The notes under the pieces: generated by a model | What the model was told of the DNA's origin: nothing | Databases searched by the model: none | Seen by the model: only the letters and a program-made list of their open reading frames with translations | Assembly (NCBI GenBank): GCA_001890945.1 | Contig: MLAX01000003.1 | Coordinates: 1 to 64,000 of the forward strand | Direction of reading: 5' to 3' | DNA: 64,000 nucleotides | Origin: Alphaproteobacteria bacterium AO1-B | GTDB taxonomy: Bacteria; Pseudomonadota; Alphaproteobacteria; Rhizobiales; Stappiaceae | Position numbers and translations under genes: made by a program | In this document: one piece after another, positions 25,239 through 33,904 of the stretch | Layout: each line of letters starts with the position of its first letter | Position numbering within the stretch: position 1 is the stretch's first letter

Positions 25239-26143
25239 TATTTCTTCTCCCTCAATTCCGACCAGAGATACGGCACGATGATTGCAGCAATGGTCATAAG
25301 CATGATCACGGCCGAAGCAGCGCCGATGCCCATCTGGTTTCGGGAAAACGTGTAGGAATACATGAAGGTCGCGGGCAATTCGGTGGCTGTGCCCGGTCCC
25401 CCGCCAGTCAGGGCGATCACAAGGTCATAGGACTTGATTGCCATATGGGCGAGCACCACGAAGGCGGACATGAACGCCGGGCGCAATTGCGGGATGACAA
25501 TCCGCCGGTAAAGCGCGAAGGTCGACGCGCCATCGATCTGGGCCGCTTTCATCATTTCGCTGTCAATACCGCGCAGCCCGGCCAGGAACATGGCCATGAC
25601 AAAACCGGACGTCTGCCAGACCGCAGCAATAACAATCGTATAGATCGCCATTTCCCGGTCTTTGATCCAGTTGAATGTAAAAGTTTCCCAGCCCCATCCA
25701 CGCACAACGGCTTCGACGCCAATCCCCGGATCAAGGAACCACTTCCAGGCAACCCCGGTCACGATGAAGCTCAGTGCCATCGGATAGAGGTAAATGGTCC
25801 GGATGAAGCCTTCCGCGCGGATCCGCTGATCCAGCAAGATCGCCAAAAGCAGCCCAAGCGCGCAGCAAATGGCGATGTATAAGACGCCGAACACCACCAG
25901 ATTGGAAACGGCAATGTCCCAGGCCCGGATCTTGAACAGGTTTTCGTAGTTTTGCCAGCCGACCCATCCGAAGGACGGCAAAATGCGGCTATCTGTAAAT
26001 GACAGGTAGAGCGTGAAAAAAATGAAGCCGTAAACGAAGATCGCAACGATGGCGACCGTCGGACTGAGCACGAGTTTAGGTAAAGCGTCACGCAGTCTGT
26101 CAACAACAGAACCGCGCGGGCTCGCCGTTTCCGAGATGGACAT
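25238..26143 (-). CDS. Carbohydrate ABC permease, MalF type
   Basis: 301 residues with six membrane segments and the coupling motif AAQIDGASTFALYRRIVIPQL near residue 212. Residues 1-20 are cytoplasmic. It is the CUT1 partner of the MalG-type permease and follows the binding-protein gene across a hairpin-containing gap. Confidence 0.93.
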   Translation of the reverse strand: MSISETASPRGSVVDRLRDALPKLVLSPTVAIVAIFVYGFIFFTLYLSFTDSRILPSFGWVGWQNYENLFKIRAWDIAVSNLVVFGVLYIAICCALGLLLAILLDQRIRAEGFIRTIYLYPMALSFIVTGVAWKWFLDPGIGVEAVVRGWGWETFTFNWIKDREMAIYTIVIAAVWQTSGFVMAMFLAGLRGIDSEMMKAAQIDGASTFALYRRIVIPQLRPAFMSAFVVLAHMAIKSYDLVIALTGGGPGTATELPATFMYSYTFSRNQMGIGAASAVIMLMTIAAIIVPYLWSELREKK

Positions 26144-26164
26144 GGTTTATCCCCGGCGGGTTGG

Positions 26165-26189
26165 GAGAACGGCGGAAGCCGCCGTTCTC
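26165..26189 (-). terminator. 11-bp intercistronic hairpin between binding protein and MalF genes
   Basis: GAGAACGGCGG-AAG-CCGCCGTTCTC is a perfect stem with a 3-nt loop, 9 nt past the binding-protein stop. It probably protects or partly terminates the mRNA so that binding protein is made in excess. Confidence 0.7.
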
Positions 26190-26198
26190 TTTTGGGGT

Positions 26199-27446
26199 TT
26201 ACTTGTTGATCTGAACAGCCGTCACCAGCTCATCGACCGCAGTGGCGCTGTCATACTCGCCGTTGAAATGCGCGGTGATGACGTCGTACATCGCGTTCTT
26301 GATCGAAGCCGGGTTTGCATGGCCATGCGCCATGGAGCCATAAAGATTGCCACTGCCAGCGGCCTTCTTCAGGTCTGCCATACCCTTCTTGCCGCAAGCA
26401 TCAAATGCTTCGTCAGACACGTCAGTGCGAGCCGGTACAGACCCTTTAACCACATTAAAGGCGGACTGGAAGGACGGAGACAAGATCGCTGTTGCAAGCG
26501 CTGCCTGTTCCTTGCCAACTTCCGGACCTTGCGCGAACATCGCGAACTGATCCGCGTTGAAGGTCACTTGATCCTGGGTGCCGGGGAAACGGAAGCAGAG
26601 GAAGTCCTGGTCTGGCGTCTTGCCAGCGTTCAGGAATTCACCCTTCGCCCAGTCGCCCATCATCTGGAAGGCTGCGTCGCCATTGATGACCATCGCTGTT
26701 GCCAGGTTCCAGTCACGGCCGGAGAAGTTGTCGTCCACATGCGAGCGGATCACCGCCATGCGGTCAAAGGCTTCCTTCATCGTGTCTGAGCCGAGCGCGT
26801 CTTCATCAAGATCGATGAAAGCGGCTTTGTAGAAGTCAGGACCGCCCGTCGACATGGCAACCGCATCAAAGACAGTGGCGTCCTGCCAGGCCTGACCACC
26901 ATGGGCGATCGGCGTTTTGCCGGCGGCTTTGACTTTTTCAAGCGCAGCGACGAACTCGTCCCATGTGGTCGGCACAGCAATGCCAAGCTCATCGAGAACA
27001 GCCTTGTTTGCCCAGACCCAGTTCGTTGAGTGGACATTGACCGGGGCAGAGACCCACTTGCCATCATGCTTGGCGAAGGCCTGAAGGGCTTCCGGCACAA
27101 CATCATCCCAGCCTTCCAGGCCGGCTTGAATGTTGAGATCGGCGAGTGCCCCCTCGTTTGCCCAGTCAAGAATGTCGAAGCCGAGCATTTGTACAGCAGT
27201 CGGCGGGTTTCCGGAGGTAACCCGCGCGCGCAACACAGTCATCGCCTGCGTTCCGCCGCCGCCAGCAACCGGCATGTCCTGCCAGCCGATGCCCTGACCT
27301 TCGAGGTCTTCCTTCAGGACATTCAGCGCTGCTGCCTCGCCGCCGGATGTCCACCAGTGCAGGACTTCAACATCTTCAGCTTTGACCGCTGTGCCAGCAG
27401 CAAGCAGGGCCGCCGCAGCTGTCATCATAGTTGTGAACTTACGCAT
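26199..27446 (-). CDS. Carbohydrate ABC substrate-binding protein (MalE/UgpB-like)
   Basis: 415 residues. Signal peptide at residues 1-23 ([23 protein letters not shown]), then [19 protein letters not shown], the first strand-helix of a family-1 extracellular solute-binding protein. An aromatic-rich middle ([18 protein letters not shown]) suggests a sugar stacked between Trp residues. It is the periplasmic receptor of the CUT1 importer. Confidence 0.92.
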   Translation of the reverse strand: MRKFTTMMTAAAALLAAGTAVKAEDVEVLHWWTSGGEAAALNVLKEDLEGQGIGWQDMPVAGGGGTQAMTVLRARVTSGNPPTAVQMLGFDILDWANEGALADLNIQAGLEGWDDVVPEALQAFAKHDGKWVSAPVNVHSTNWVWANKAVLDELGIAVPTTWDEFVAALEKVKAAGKTPIAHGGQAWQDATVFDAVAMSTGGPDFYKAAFIDLDEDALGSDTMKEAFDRMAVIRSHVDDNFSGRDWNLATAMVINGDAAFQMMGDWAKGEFLNAGKTPDQDFLCFRFPGTQDQVTFNADQFAMFAQGPEVGKEQAALATAILSPSFQSAFNVVKGSVPARTDVSDEAFDACGKKGMADLKKAAGSGNLYGSMAHGHANPASIKNAMYDVITAHFNGEYDSATAVDELVTAVQINK

Positions 27447-27488
27447 AGATTTCCTCCCTAAGTGCGTAAAACCCTTCCAGATCCGAAC

Positions 27489-29027
27489 CTATTTGGTTCG
27501 TGTTTCAACCCAAGGCGCCCGCGTGCGGCCGATCCGCATCGTCACGGTTTTTGCCTCCAGGAATTCCTCCACTCCATACTTCCCCAATTCGCGGCCTTGT
27601 CCGCTTTCCTTGACACCGCCGAAGGGCAGTTCGGCAAACCCGTCCATCCACGTGTTTGTCCAAACAGTACCGGCCTGCGCCTTGCGTGCGAACTCCAGAC
27701 AGGTGTGGACATTTTCGCTCCAAACACCCGCAGACAGGCCATAGTCTGCATCATTGACCAATGCGATGGCTTCATCCAGCGTGCTAAAAGTAAGTACCGA
27801 AAGAACCGGGCCGAAAACTTCTTCCCTCGCGATCGGCATTTCGGCCTTTACGTTGGCAATGACCGTTGGTTTGTAGAACTGGCCACTCAATCCGGGCACC
27901 TGAAGTGGGCCGCCGCCCAGACGGATATCCGCTCCGTCCTGATCGGCTTGCTGCACATACGCGTCGATTTTTTGTTGGTGATCGGGGGTGATGATCGCCC
28001 CGACCTTGGTTGACGGGTCCAAAGGATCACCGAATGGCACATCTTTCGACAGGGCAACTGTTCGCGCGATGAACTCTTCGGCGATGTCTTCGTGCACAAT
28101 AATTCTGGAGCCGGAATTGCAGCATTCTCCGGCATTGAAATAGACCCCGAATGCAACCGCATCGACCGCGTTATCAAGGTCTGCGTCCGGGAAGATGACT
28201 TGCGGATTTTTCCCGCCAAGCTCAAGGGATACCTTCTTCAAGGTTGCCGAAGCTGCTTTCACGATCCCTTTTCCAACTGCTGTGGATCCCGTAAAGGTGA
28301 CCATGTCGACCCGTTTGTCAGTCGTCATTGCGATCCCGACAGGATCCCCATAACCGAGTACAATGTTGACAACTCCGGCCGGACAACCAGCCTCGATCAG
28401 CAGTTCGCCAAGAACAACAGTTGTCGCGGGCGTCATTTCCGAGGGCTTGATGACCGCAGTGCATCCGGCTGCCAGGGCAAACGGGAGTTTTTGAGAGACT
28501 ATGAGAAAGGGGAAATTCCAGGGTGTAATGATCGACACCACCCCGATCGGCTCTTTAAGGACCAAACCAAGAAAGTCATCGCCCAGTGAATTGTGACTTT
28601 CGCCATGAATGTTTCGTGCGAGAGACGCTGCATAGCGCCAGATGTCTGCAGCGCCTTCAATCTCTGCCCGGGCCTGGCTGATAGGCTTCCCCGATTCCAG
28701 GGTCTCAAGCAATGCAATCCTCTCGCGGTCACGATCGATCAGATCCGCCACCTTGAGCAAAAGAGTTGCGCGGTCCTTGCCAGTTGTGCTCCGCCAAGCG
28801 CTGTCATCGAATGTGGCACGCGCAGCTCCCAGTGCGGCATTCACGTCTCGGGCATTGCCCTTGGCCGCCCGCGTTACCAGCGTTCCATGGGATGGAGAGG
28901 TCCGCTCAAATGTTTCACCGCTGCAACTATCCCGCCATGAACCAGCGATGAGATGCCGCGCAACAAAGGGATCTAGCGGCAGCTTCGCTTCTGAGATGGC
29001 GACAACGTTCAATTCACTCATGGTCAA
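27489..29027 (-). CDS. Aldehyde dehydrogenase (NAD(P)+)
   Basis: 512 residues of the classical ALDH fold: cofactor loop ITPWNFPFLI, FTGSTAVGKGI, general-base region LELGGKNPQ, catalytic Cys in FNAGECCNSGSR and the EEVFGPVLSV motif. The start overlaps the enoyl-CoA hydratase stop by 4 nt. A second ATG two codons on is equally possible. It presumably oxidises an aldehyde formed by cleavage of the operon's substrate. Confidence 0.93.
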   Translation of the reverse strand: MTMSELNVVAISEAKLPLDPFVARHLIAGSWRDSCSGETFERTSPSHGTLVTRAAKGNARDVNAALGAARATFDDSAWRSTTGKDRATLLLKVADLIDRDRERIALLETLESGKPISQARAEIEGAADIWRYAASLARNIHGESHNSLGDDFLGLVLKEPIGVVSIITPWNFPFLIVSQKLPFALAAGCTAVIKPSEMTPATTVVLGELLIEAGCPAGVVNIVLGYGDPVGIAMTTDKRVDMVTFTGSTAVGKGIVKAASATLKKVSLELGGKNPQVIFPDADLDNAVDAVAFGVYFNAGECCNSGSRIIVHEDIAEEFIARTVALSKDVPFGDPLDPSTKVGAIITPDHQQKIDAYVQQADQDGADIRLGGGPLQVPGLSGQFYKPTVIANVKAEMPIAREEVFGPVLSVLTFSTLDEAIALVNDADYGLSAGVWSENVHTCLEFARKAQAGTVWTNTWMDGFAELPFGGVKESGQGRELGKYGVEEFLEAKTVTMRIGRTRAPWVETRTK

Positions 29028-29791
29028 ATTCCAGGAAAATTTGGTTTGCGTTTTTCGCGAAAGGCCGTCACGCCCTCTGTGCGGTCAGCTGTCGGGCCCA
29101 TCATGCCAGCACCCAGAGCTTCAATCATGGCGTCGCGGTCTTCACCGACCGCCGCATGGATCATGTATTTGGCAACCTCGATGGAGCACGGTGATTTGGC
29201 CGACAAGGCCTCGGCAATTTCGAAGGCTTTCTGTTTTGGATCTTCAGAAATCTCGGCTGCGAATCCGGCAGCAAAGGCACGTTCAGCCGAAATTCGGCGG
29301 CCGAAGAGAGCCATTTCCTTTACAAGAGGCTCTCCAAGGAGCCGGATCATCCGCTGTGTCCCTGACCATCCGGGAACAATTCCAACGGCAGCTTCCGGCA
29401 GCGCCAGCGTTGCGCTTGGTGCCATGACCCGGATGTCAGCCGTCGCGGCGAACTCAAGGCCACCACCAAATGCGTGACCATTCAGGGCCGCAATCGTCGG
29501 CTTGGAAAGGCCGGCAACCCGGTCAAAAATCCGGTGGCCATAGCGCACCCAGTTGCGGGCAAATTCCCAGGGCTCCAGTTGCGACCAGGCCATGATGTCC
29601 GCGCCGGCACAAAAGGCCTTGCTATCTTCCGCAGTGATCACAAGTGCGCGGAGCGCGTGGTCCCGCTCCACTTCCGCGCAAGCAGGCTCAACAGCTTCGA
29701 GCATTTCAACCGTAAAGGCATTGAGCTTTGCCGGATTGTCCAGGCGCAACTCGGCGATCGTGCCGTGCCTTATGAGATGCAACCCGCTCAC
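29024..29791 (-). CDS. Enoyl-CoA hydratase/isomerase family protein
   Basis: 255 residues of the crotonase fold. KAFCAGADIMAW and GHAFGGGLEFA form the oxyanion hole, and LPEAAVGIVPGWSGTQRM carries a candidate catalytic Glu. I place the start at GTG 29791, which overlaps the CoA-transferase stop as GTGA; a longer frame to 29959 would put 56 unrelated residues before the fold. Together with the CoA-transferase it implies that a carbohydrate-derived acid is processed as a CoA thioester. Confidence 0.88.
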   Translation of the reverse strand: MSGLHLIRHGTIAELRLDNPAKLNAFTVEMLEAVEPACAEVERDHALRALVITAEDSKAFCAGADIMAWSQLEPWEFARNWVRYGHRIFDRVAGLSKPTIAALNGHAFGGGLEFAATADIRVMAPSATLALPEAAVGIVPGWSGTQRMIRLLGEPLVKEMALFGRRISAERAFAAGFAAEISEDPKQKAFEIAEALSAKSPCSIEVAKYMIHAAVGEDRDAMIEALGAGMMGPTADRTEGVTAFREKRKPNFPGI

Positions 29792-31362
29792 AGATGCAGC
29801 TCCATGGCTTCCTGGCGAAGAAGCGTCTTCGGCATTTCCGTCAGCGTGTTCGCGAGACGAACCCGCCCCTTGGATGCATCGACGATATCTCGCTGGGCAT
29901 CGATGCCGGGCATGACTTCTGTTGCCATCAGCCCGCTGTCCGTTAGCTGGATCACACAACGTTCTGTCACATAGAGGACGTCCTGACCGAGCTCGCGGGC
30001 GCGGCGGCCGGAAAAGGTAACATGCTCAACTTCATCCACCATCTTGGTGAACTTGCCGGGCGCCCTGACGGTCAGCGCATCATCGGTCAGCTCGAGGTCC
30101 GCCCCGGCCTCAAACAAACCGGAAAACACGATCTTTCTTGCATTGGCCGTGATATCCACAAAGCCACCGCATCCAGCTGTCAGGTAAGGCTTTTTGCCGA
30201 GCTTGGAGACGTTGACATTGCCATCGAGATCGATCTCCAGAAAAGACAGGAACGAGACATCAAATCCACCGCCCTGGAAATAGGTGAACTGCTGCGGCGA
30301 CGGCATATAAGCATCCGCGTTTGAAGCGCAGCCAAACGCAAACCCGGTGAGCGGCATTCCGCCTGTGGCACCTTGTTCAATCGCCCATGTGACGGCCTGT
30401 TCCTGCCCAGCTTCCAACAAGACACGGGGCACCATCGCAGATACGCCGAAACCGAGATTGGCGGTCTGGCCTTTGTTCAGTTCCATGGCCGCGCGCCGGG
30501 CCACGACTTTTTCGATACCGTGTTCAGCCAGTGAAAAACTCGACCAGGGTCGCATGATTTCTCCGGAAATCGCCGGGTCGTAGTCGGTTTCCGTGGTTTG
30601 TCGCTGATCTGGATCGACAACGATCAGATCAACCAAATGACCGGGCACTCGAACGTCATGCGGGCGCAGAGAACCGGACGCGGTGATCCGCTTCACCTGT
30701 GCGATCACCAAACCGCCATGGTTGCGCACCGCAATTGCCTGCTCCAGGCCTCCAAGATACGCACCTTCATGTTCATATGTCAGGTTGCCGCGTTCATCGG
30801 CCGTCGTTGCCCGAATAATCGCAACGTCTGGAATGATGTTTGGGAAGTGCAGCCACGTTTCACCGCCGAGTTCGATCCGGGAGACGATCGGCTTGCCGGC
30901 TGCAACATCGTTCATGGCACAACCTTGCCGGATCGGATCGACAAAGGTGTCCAGGCCTACTTTTGTCATGACACCCGGACGGCGTGCTGCCACGTCGCGG
31001 TGCATGTCAAACAGGATCCCGGACGGGACATTGTAGGCAGCGACCCGGTTGTCGACGAGCATCTGCCATATGTCCGGCATGGGCAGGGAAGATGGACCGG
31101 AGGGATAGGATCCGGCGATGATGGTGGAGAGCAGACCATCCTTTGCGATGTGATCAATTCCCTTGATACCGTACATATCGCCTGCCGCAATCGGGTGGAT
31201 CGTGGTCAGGTTCCGCGGGTGACCTTCCTTTTCGAAGCGCTCCCCAATGGCTTCCAGGATCTTGTCAGGACAACCAAGACCCGAAGACGAGGAAACCGTT
31301 ATGATTGCGCCGTCCTGAATGCGGCCAGCAGCTTCGTCCATGGAAACGAGTTTGGAGGTCAT
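29788..31362 (-). CDS. Acyl-CoA:acetate/propionate CoA-transferase family enzyme
   Basis: A single 524-residue chain combining both class I CoA-transferase halves, as in YdiF/propionate CoA-transferases. ITVSSSSGLGCPDKI lies at the N-terminus, and the C-half carries AIEQGATGGMP, whose Glu is at the position of the catalytic thioester-forming glutamate. It activates an acid by CoA exchange rather than ATP. It lies 3 nt after the Gfo/Idh gene and is coupled to the hydratase gene. Confidence 0.9.
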   Translation of the reverse strand: MTSKLVSMDEAAGRIQDGAIITVSSSSGLGCPDKILEAIGERFEKEGHPRNLTTIHPIAAGDMYGIKGIDHIAKDGLLSTIIAGSYPSGPSSLPMPDIWQMLVDNRVAAYNVPSGILFDMHRDVAARRPGVMTKVGLDTFVDPIRQGCAMNDVAAGKPIVSRIELGGETWLHFPNIIPDVAIIRATTADERGNLTYEHEGAYLGGLEQAIAVRNHGGLVIAQVKRITASGSLRPHDVRVPGHLVDLIVVDPDQRQTTETDYDPAISGEIMRPWSSFSLAEHGIEKVVARRAAMELNKGQTANLGFGVSAMVPRVLLEAGQEQAVTWAIEQGATGGMPLTGFAFGCASNADAYMPSPQQFTYFQGGGFDVSFLSFLEIDLDGNVNVSKLGKKPYLTAGCGGFVDITANARKIVFSGLFEAGADLELTDDALTVRAPGKFTKMVDEVEHVTFSGRRARELGQDVLYVTERCVIQLTDSGLMATEVMPGIDAQRDIVDASKGRVRLANTLTEMPKTLLRQEAMELHL

Positions 31363-31365
31363 CGC

Positions 31366-32367
31366 TTAGAACCCTCCGTAATCGACACGGGTCGTTTCAC
31401 CCGTTTGCGCCGCTGTGCGAACCGCAAGCGCAACAGCTAGGGATTTCACCCCATCAACACCATCTGCAGACGGCTTTCCATTGCCCGCCACAGCAGCAAC
31501 AAAAAGACCGAGGGCGCGGTGGTAGAGGTTATGTGTCTCGAACGGGACTTCGGCCTCACCATCCGCTGTCACCAACTTGATCGCGCCGATCGGCTGTTGG
31601 GTCATGACGTTTCGGGCGAAGATCGACCCTTCTGTCCCGTGAAATTCAATTCCTGTCCCGGCGAATCCGTGCGTAAAACTCTCGTGGGTCTGAACCATCG
31701 CGCCTGAAGGCATGGACCAGACCGACATCACGCTGTCCTCAACACCTTCGCCCATGCCAGACGTTCCGGATTTTGCAACGACATCCACCGGATCTTCCGA
31801 GAGATGAAAGCGGACCGTGTCTGCATCGTGGACTGTAATGTCAGGTATGACACCGCCACCGGCGGAAGCGTCGTTGATCCGCCACCCACGCAGATGCTCC
31901 GGCAAGTTCACAGCGTGGAACACCCTTGAACTTAAGACTTTGCCGATCCGTCCAGAAACAATGAGATCTCGGATCGCAAGGTGAGACCCCGCATTGCGCA
32001 AATGGTGATTGGTCGCAAACGTCACGCCTTTTTCTGCGGCTGCCTTTACCATCTCGACGGCCTCGGCAAGTGTCATTGCAAGCGGCTTTTCACAGAGCAC
32101 GTGTTTGCCAGCTGCTATCGCGGCCAGTGCTTGAGGGTGGTGTTTTTCGTTGGTCGTTGAAATGTAGACCGCATCCACACTCTCGTCGGCCAGCAGAGCG
32201 TCAAGGTCTGTGTAGCTGTCCGGGATCTGATGTTCACTGGCAAACACCTTGCCCCGCTCAACATCTGAACTAAGGACAGACTGAATGTCCGCCCCGTCCT
32301 GAACGCGGATGGCATCGATGACAAAACTGGACGCAATACGGCTCGCGCCTATCAGTCCCCACCGCAT
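31366..32367 (-). CDS. Gfo/Idh/MocA-family oxidoreductase, first gene of the long operon
   Basis: 333 residues: Rossmann motif GLIGASRIASSF, the hallmark EKPLAMT near residue 93, and the substrate-side GGGVIPDITVHDADTVRF with the His used as proton donor in sugar dehydrogenases of this family. AGGAGG stands 5 nt before the ATG. It probably oxidises or reduces a sugar, inositol or keto-sugar using NAD(P). Confidence 0.92.
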   Translation of the reverse strand: MRWGLIGASRIASSFVIDAIRVQDGADIQSVLSSDVERGKVFASEHQIPDSYTDLDALLADESVDAVYISTTNEKHHPQALAAIAAGKHVLCEKPLAMTLAEAVEMVKAAAEKGVTFATNHHLRNAGSHLAIRDLIVSGRIGKVLSSRVFHAVNLPEHLRGWRINDASAGGGVIPDITVHDADTVRFHLSEDPVDVVAKSGTSGMGEGVEDSVMSVWSMPSGAMVQTHESFTHGFAGTGIEFHGTEGSIFARNVMTQQPIGAIKLVTADGEAEVPFETHNLYHRALGLFVAAVAGNGKPSADGVDGVKSLAVALAVRTAAQTGETTRVDYGGF

Positions 32368-32391
32368 GAATTCCTCCTAAGAGACGATTAT

Positions 32392-32443
32392 TTGGAACGT
32401 TCCAATTTTATGGCATCAAAACTGGAACGTTCCAATTTGTCAA
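32392..32443 (-). promoter_or_regulatory. Operon promoter with two LacI-type operators
   Basis: On the minus strand TTGACA (32443-32438) is followed after 17 nt by TTTGAT (32420-32415), a sigma70-like pair. The spacer contains TGGAACGTTCCA (32423-32434), and the predicted start region contains TTGGAACGTTCCAA (32392-32405). The two CpG-centred palindromes are 30 bp apart, about three helical turns. A LacI-type repressor bound at both would block polymerase. Confidence 0.75.
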
Positions 32444-32457
32444 GCCATTTTTCGCAA

Positions 32458-33067
32458 AAGCAAATCCGGGCGTGATGAGACAGCAGCCCCGTCCAATGTT
32501 ATGAGACAGTTTCCGGTCGTCAGGTCGCATTTTGATCGTTAACTTTGGCAATGAGCGCTTTGCTCGGTTTTTTGCTTTAACTTGTGGTTCGTCTTGGGAT
32601 TTGAAGGCCTCAAAGTCTGACCTCCTGCGATTTGGCAAGCTGTCTAAGAAAGCCGTTTGAAGGTCGGGCTATAAATCTGAGTTTTGGGTGCGCCCGCCTT
32701 GGCAATTAGCGGACCATCACTCAAAAGCTGGATTTTATTGAACTGCGATAACTGACACGCGTCAAAAGCGAAGTCCTAGAGAAGCCGCGATGACGCTTTG
32801 GGGATGCCTTTTGGGCTCACCAGCAGATCCGCCCCAATTCCCGGAACATTTGGTTCAAAGGTGGTTCACAAAAGTTCACAACGCCCGTTTCAGCGTGAAC
32901 TTGTTTCAAAATTCCGACCGGCAAACCCGTGCGATCCTTTGATCCGCTGCTCACCGATTGGCCAGCTTGGTTGTATTTTTCCGTCAGTTAAGTCAACAGG
33001 ATCTGAGCTTTTTCGCTCAACCGTAACCCAACACCGTATTCGCAGTTCTTGATTGACTTTGTAACGC
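32458..33067. other. Gene-less stretch with dispersed element and possible IS remnants
   Basis: About 600 bp without a supported gene. ATGAGACAG occurs at 32475-32483 and 32501-32509; with the following bases it recalls the ends of some IS481-type elements (TGTCTCATAACA on the other strand), but no transposase sequence remains that I can identify. Copy C of the 77-nt element lies at 32771-32847. Confidence 0.4.
32771..32847 (+). repeat. 77-nt dispersed intergenic element, copy C
   Basis: Left 39 nt nearly identical to copy B; the right half has diverged and the GC hairpin is largely lost, while the terminal CCAATTCCCGGAA resembles copy A. Same strand as the other copies. Confidence 0.72.
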
Positions 33068-33892
33068 CTAAAAGCATGATCCTTCCTTTTCCCTTGCTGT
33101 TTCGATTTGGGAGGTGACTACCTTACCTGGGTTCATGATTTTCTGGGGGGCGAAGACAGTTTTGATTGCATTCATAAGATCGCGCTTGATCGGGTCACCG
33201 TAACGATGGTCGAGCGGCAGCTTGTCCCGCCCCAAACCATATTCTGCGCTGAAAGAACCATCCATCTTTGCGACCAGATCGTAGATGCGGGGAGAGACTT
33301 CAGTGCTGACCTCTTCGAGGAAGAGTGACGCATCGACGCCCTCGGGAGAAAGAACATTGAAATGCACATTACCGTCTCCGACGTGACCGTAAATCGAAAG
33401 GCGGGCACCTTCACAGTATCGCTCTACCAAAGCAGACCCCATTTCTATGAACCGGCCTATATCTGAGGTGCGAACCGAAACGTCATGCTTCACCGACCCG
33501 CCATTCAGCACTTCGCCTTCGGGGATGTGTTCGCGCAGGTTCCAGAAGTCATTCCGTTGCTGTGCGTTTGTTGCAATAGCGCCATCCACAATCATTTCTT
33601 CGGAAATACCATCTTCAAAGAAGGCTTCGATAGCTTGATCGAGAGGCAGTATCGGAGAGGATGTCGCAGCTTCAATTAGGACATAGTGGGAGGATGGCTC
33701 TGCCATAGGTTTCCTCAGTTCACGTTTCTTCGCCAGAAGGAGTCCCAAGGAAGTGCCGGAAATGTATTCAAAAGACGTGACCGCTTCGCCGGTGTACTGC
33801 TGTGCCTTATTCCAAGGAATATCGCCGATTTCATTGGAGGGCTGCGCCAATTTTGAACAATGGCGCGGAACTTCGCGAAAATACAGAAACAT
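33068..33892 (-). pseudogene. FAD-linked oxidase, N-terminal FAD domain deleted
   Basis: 274 residues correspond to only the C-terminal half of a GlcD/D-2-hydroxyglutarate-dehydrogenase-type flavoprotein. The cap domain begins around EAVTSFEYISG, followed by the conserved YGHVGDGNVHFNV, FSAEYGLGRDK and the closing APQKIMNPGKV. The PCMH-type FAD-binding domain (about 200 residues) is missing, and no remnant precedes it: the frame starts 13 nt after the M24 gene. Without that domain it cannot bind FAD in the normal way, so I treat it as a deletion remnant, although the remaining frame is intact. Confidence 0.75.
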
Positions 33893-33904
33893 TTATAAGA
33901 GAAT

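Noticed and set aside
32408..32638. 76-codon minus-strand frame upstream of the long operon, possibly transposase-derived
   Set aside because: It would run through the operon promoter and operators and shows no transposase motif; the IS-end-like ATGAGACAG repeats alone are too weak to call an insertion sequence.
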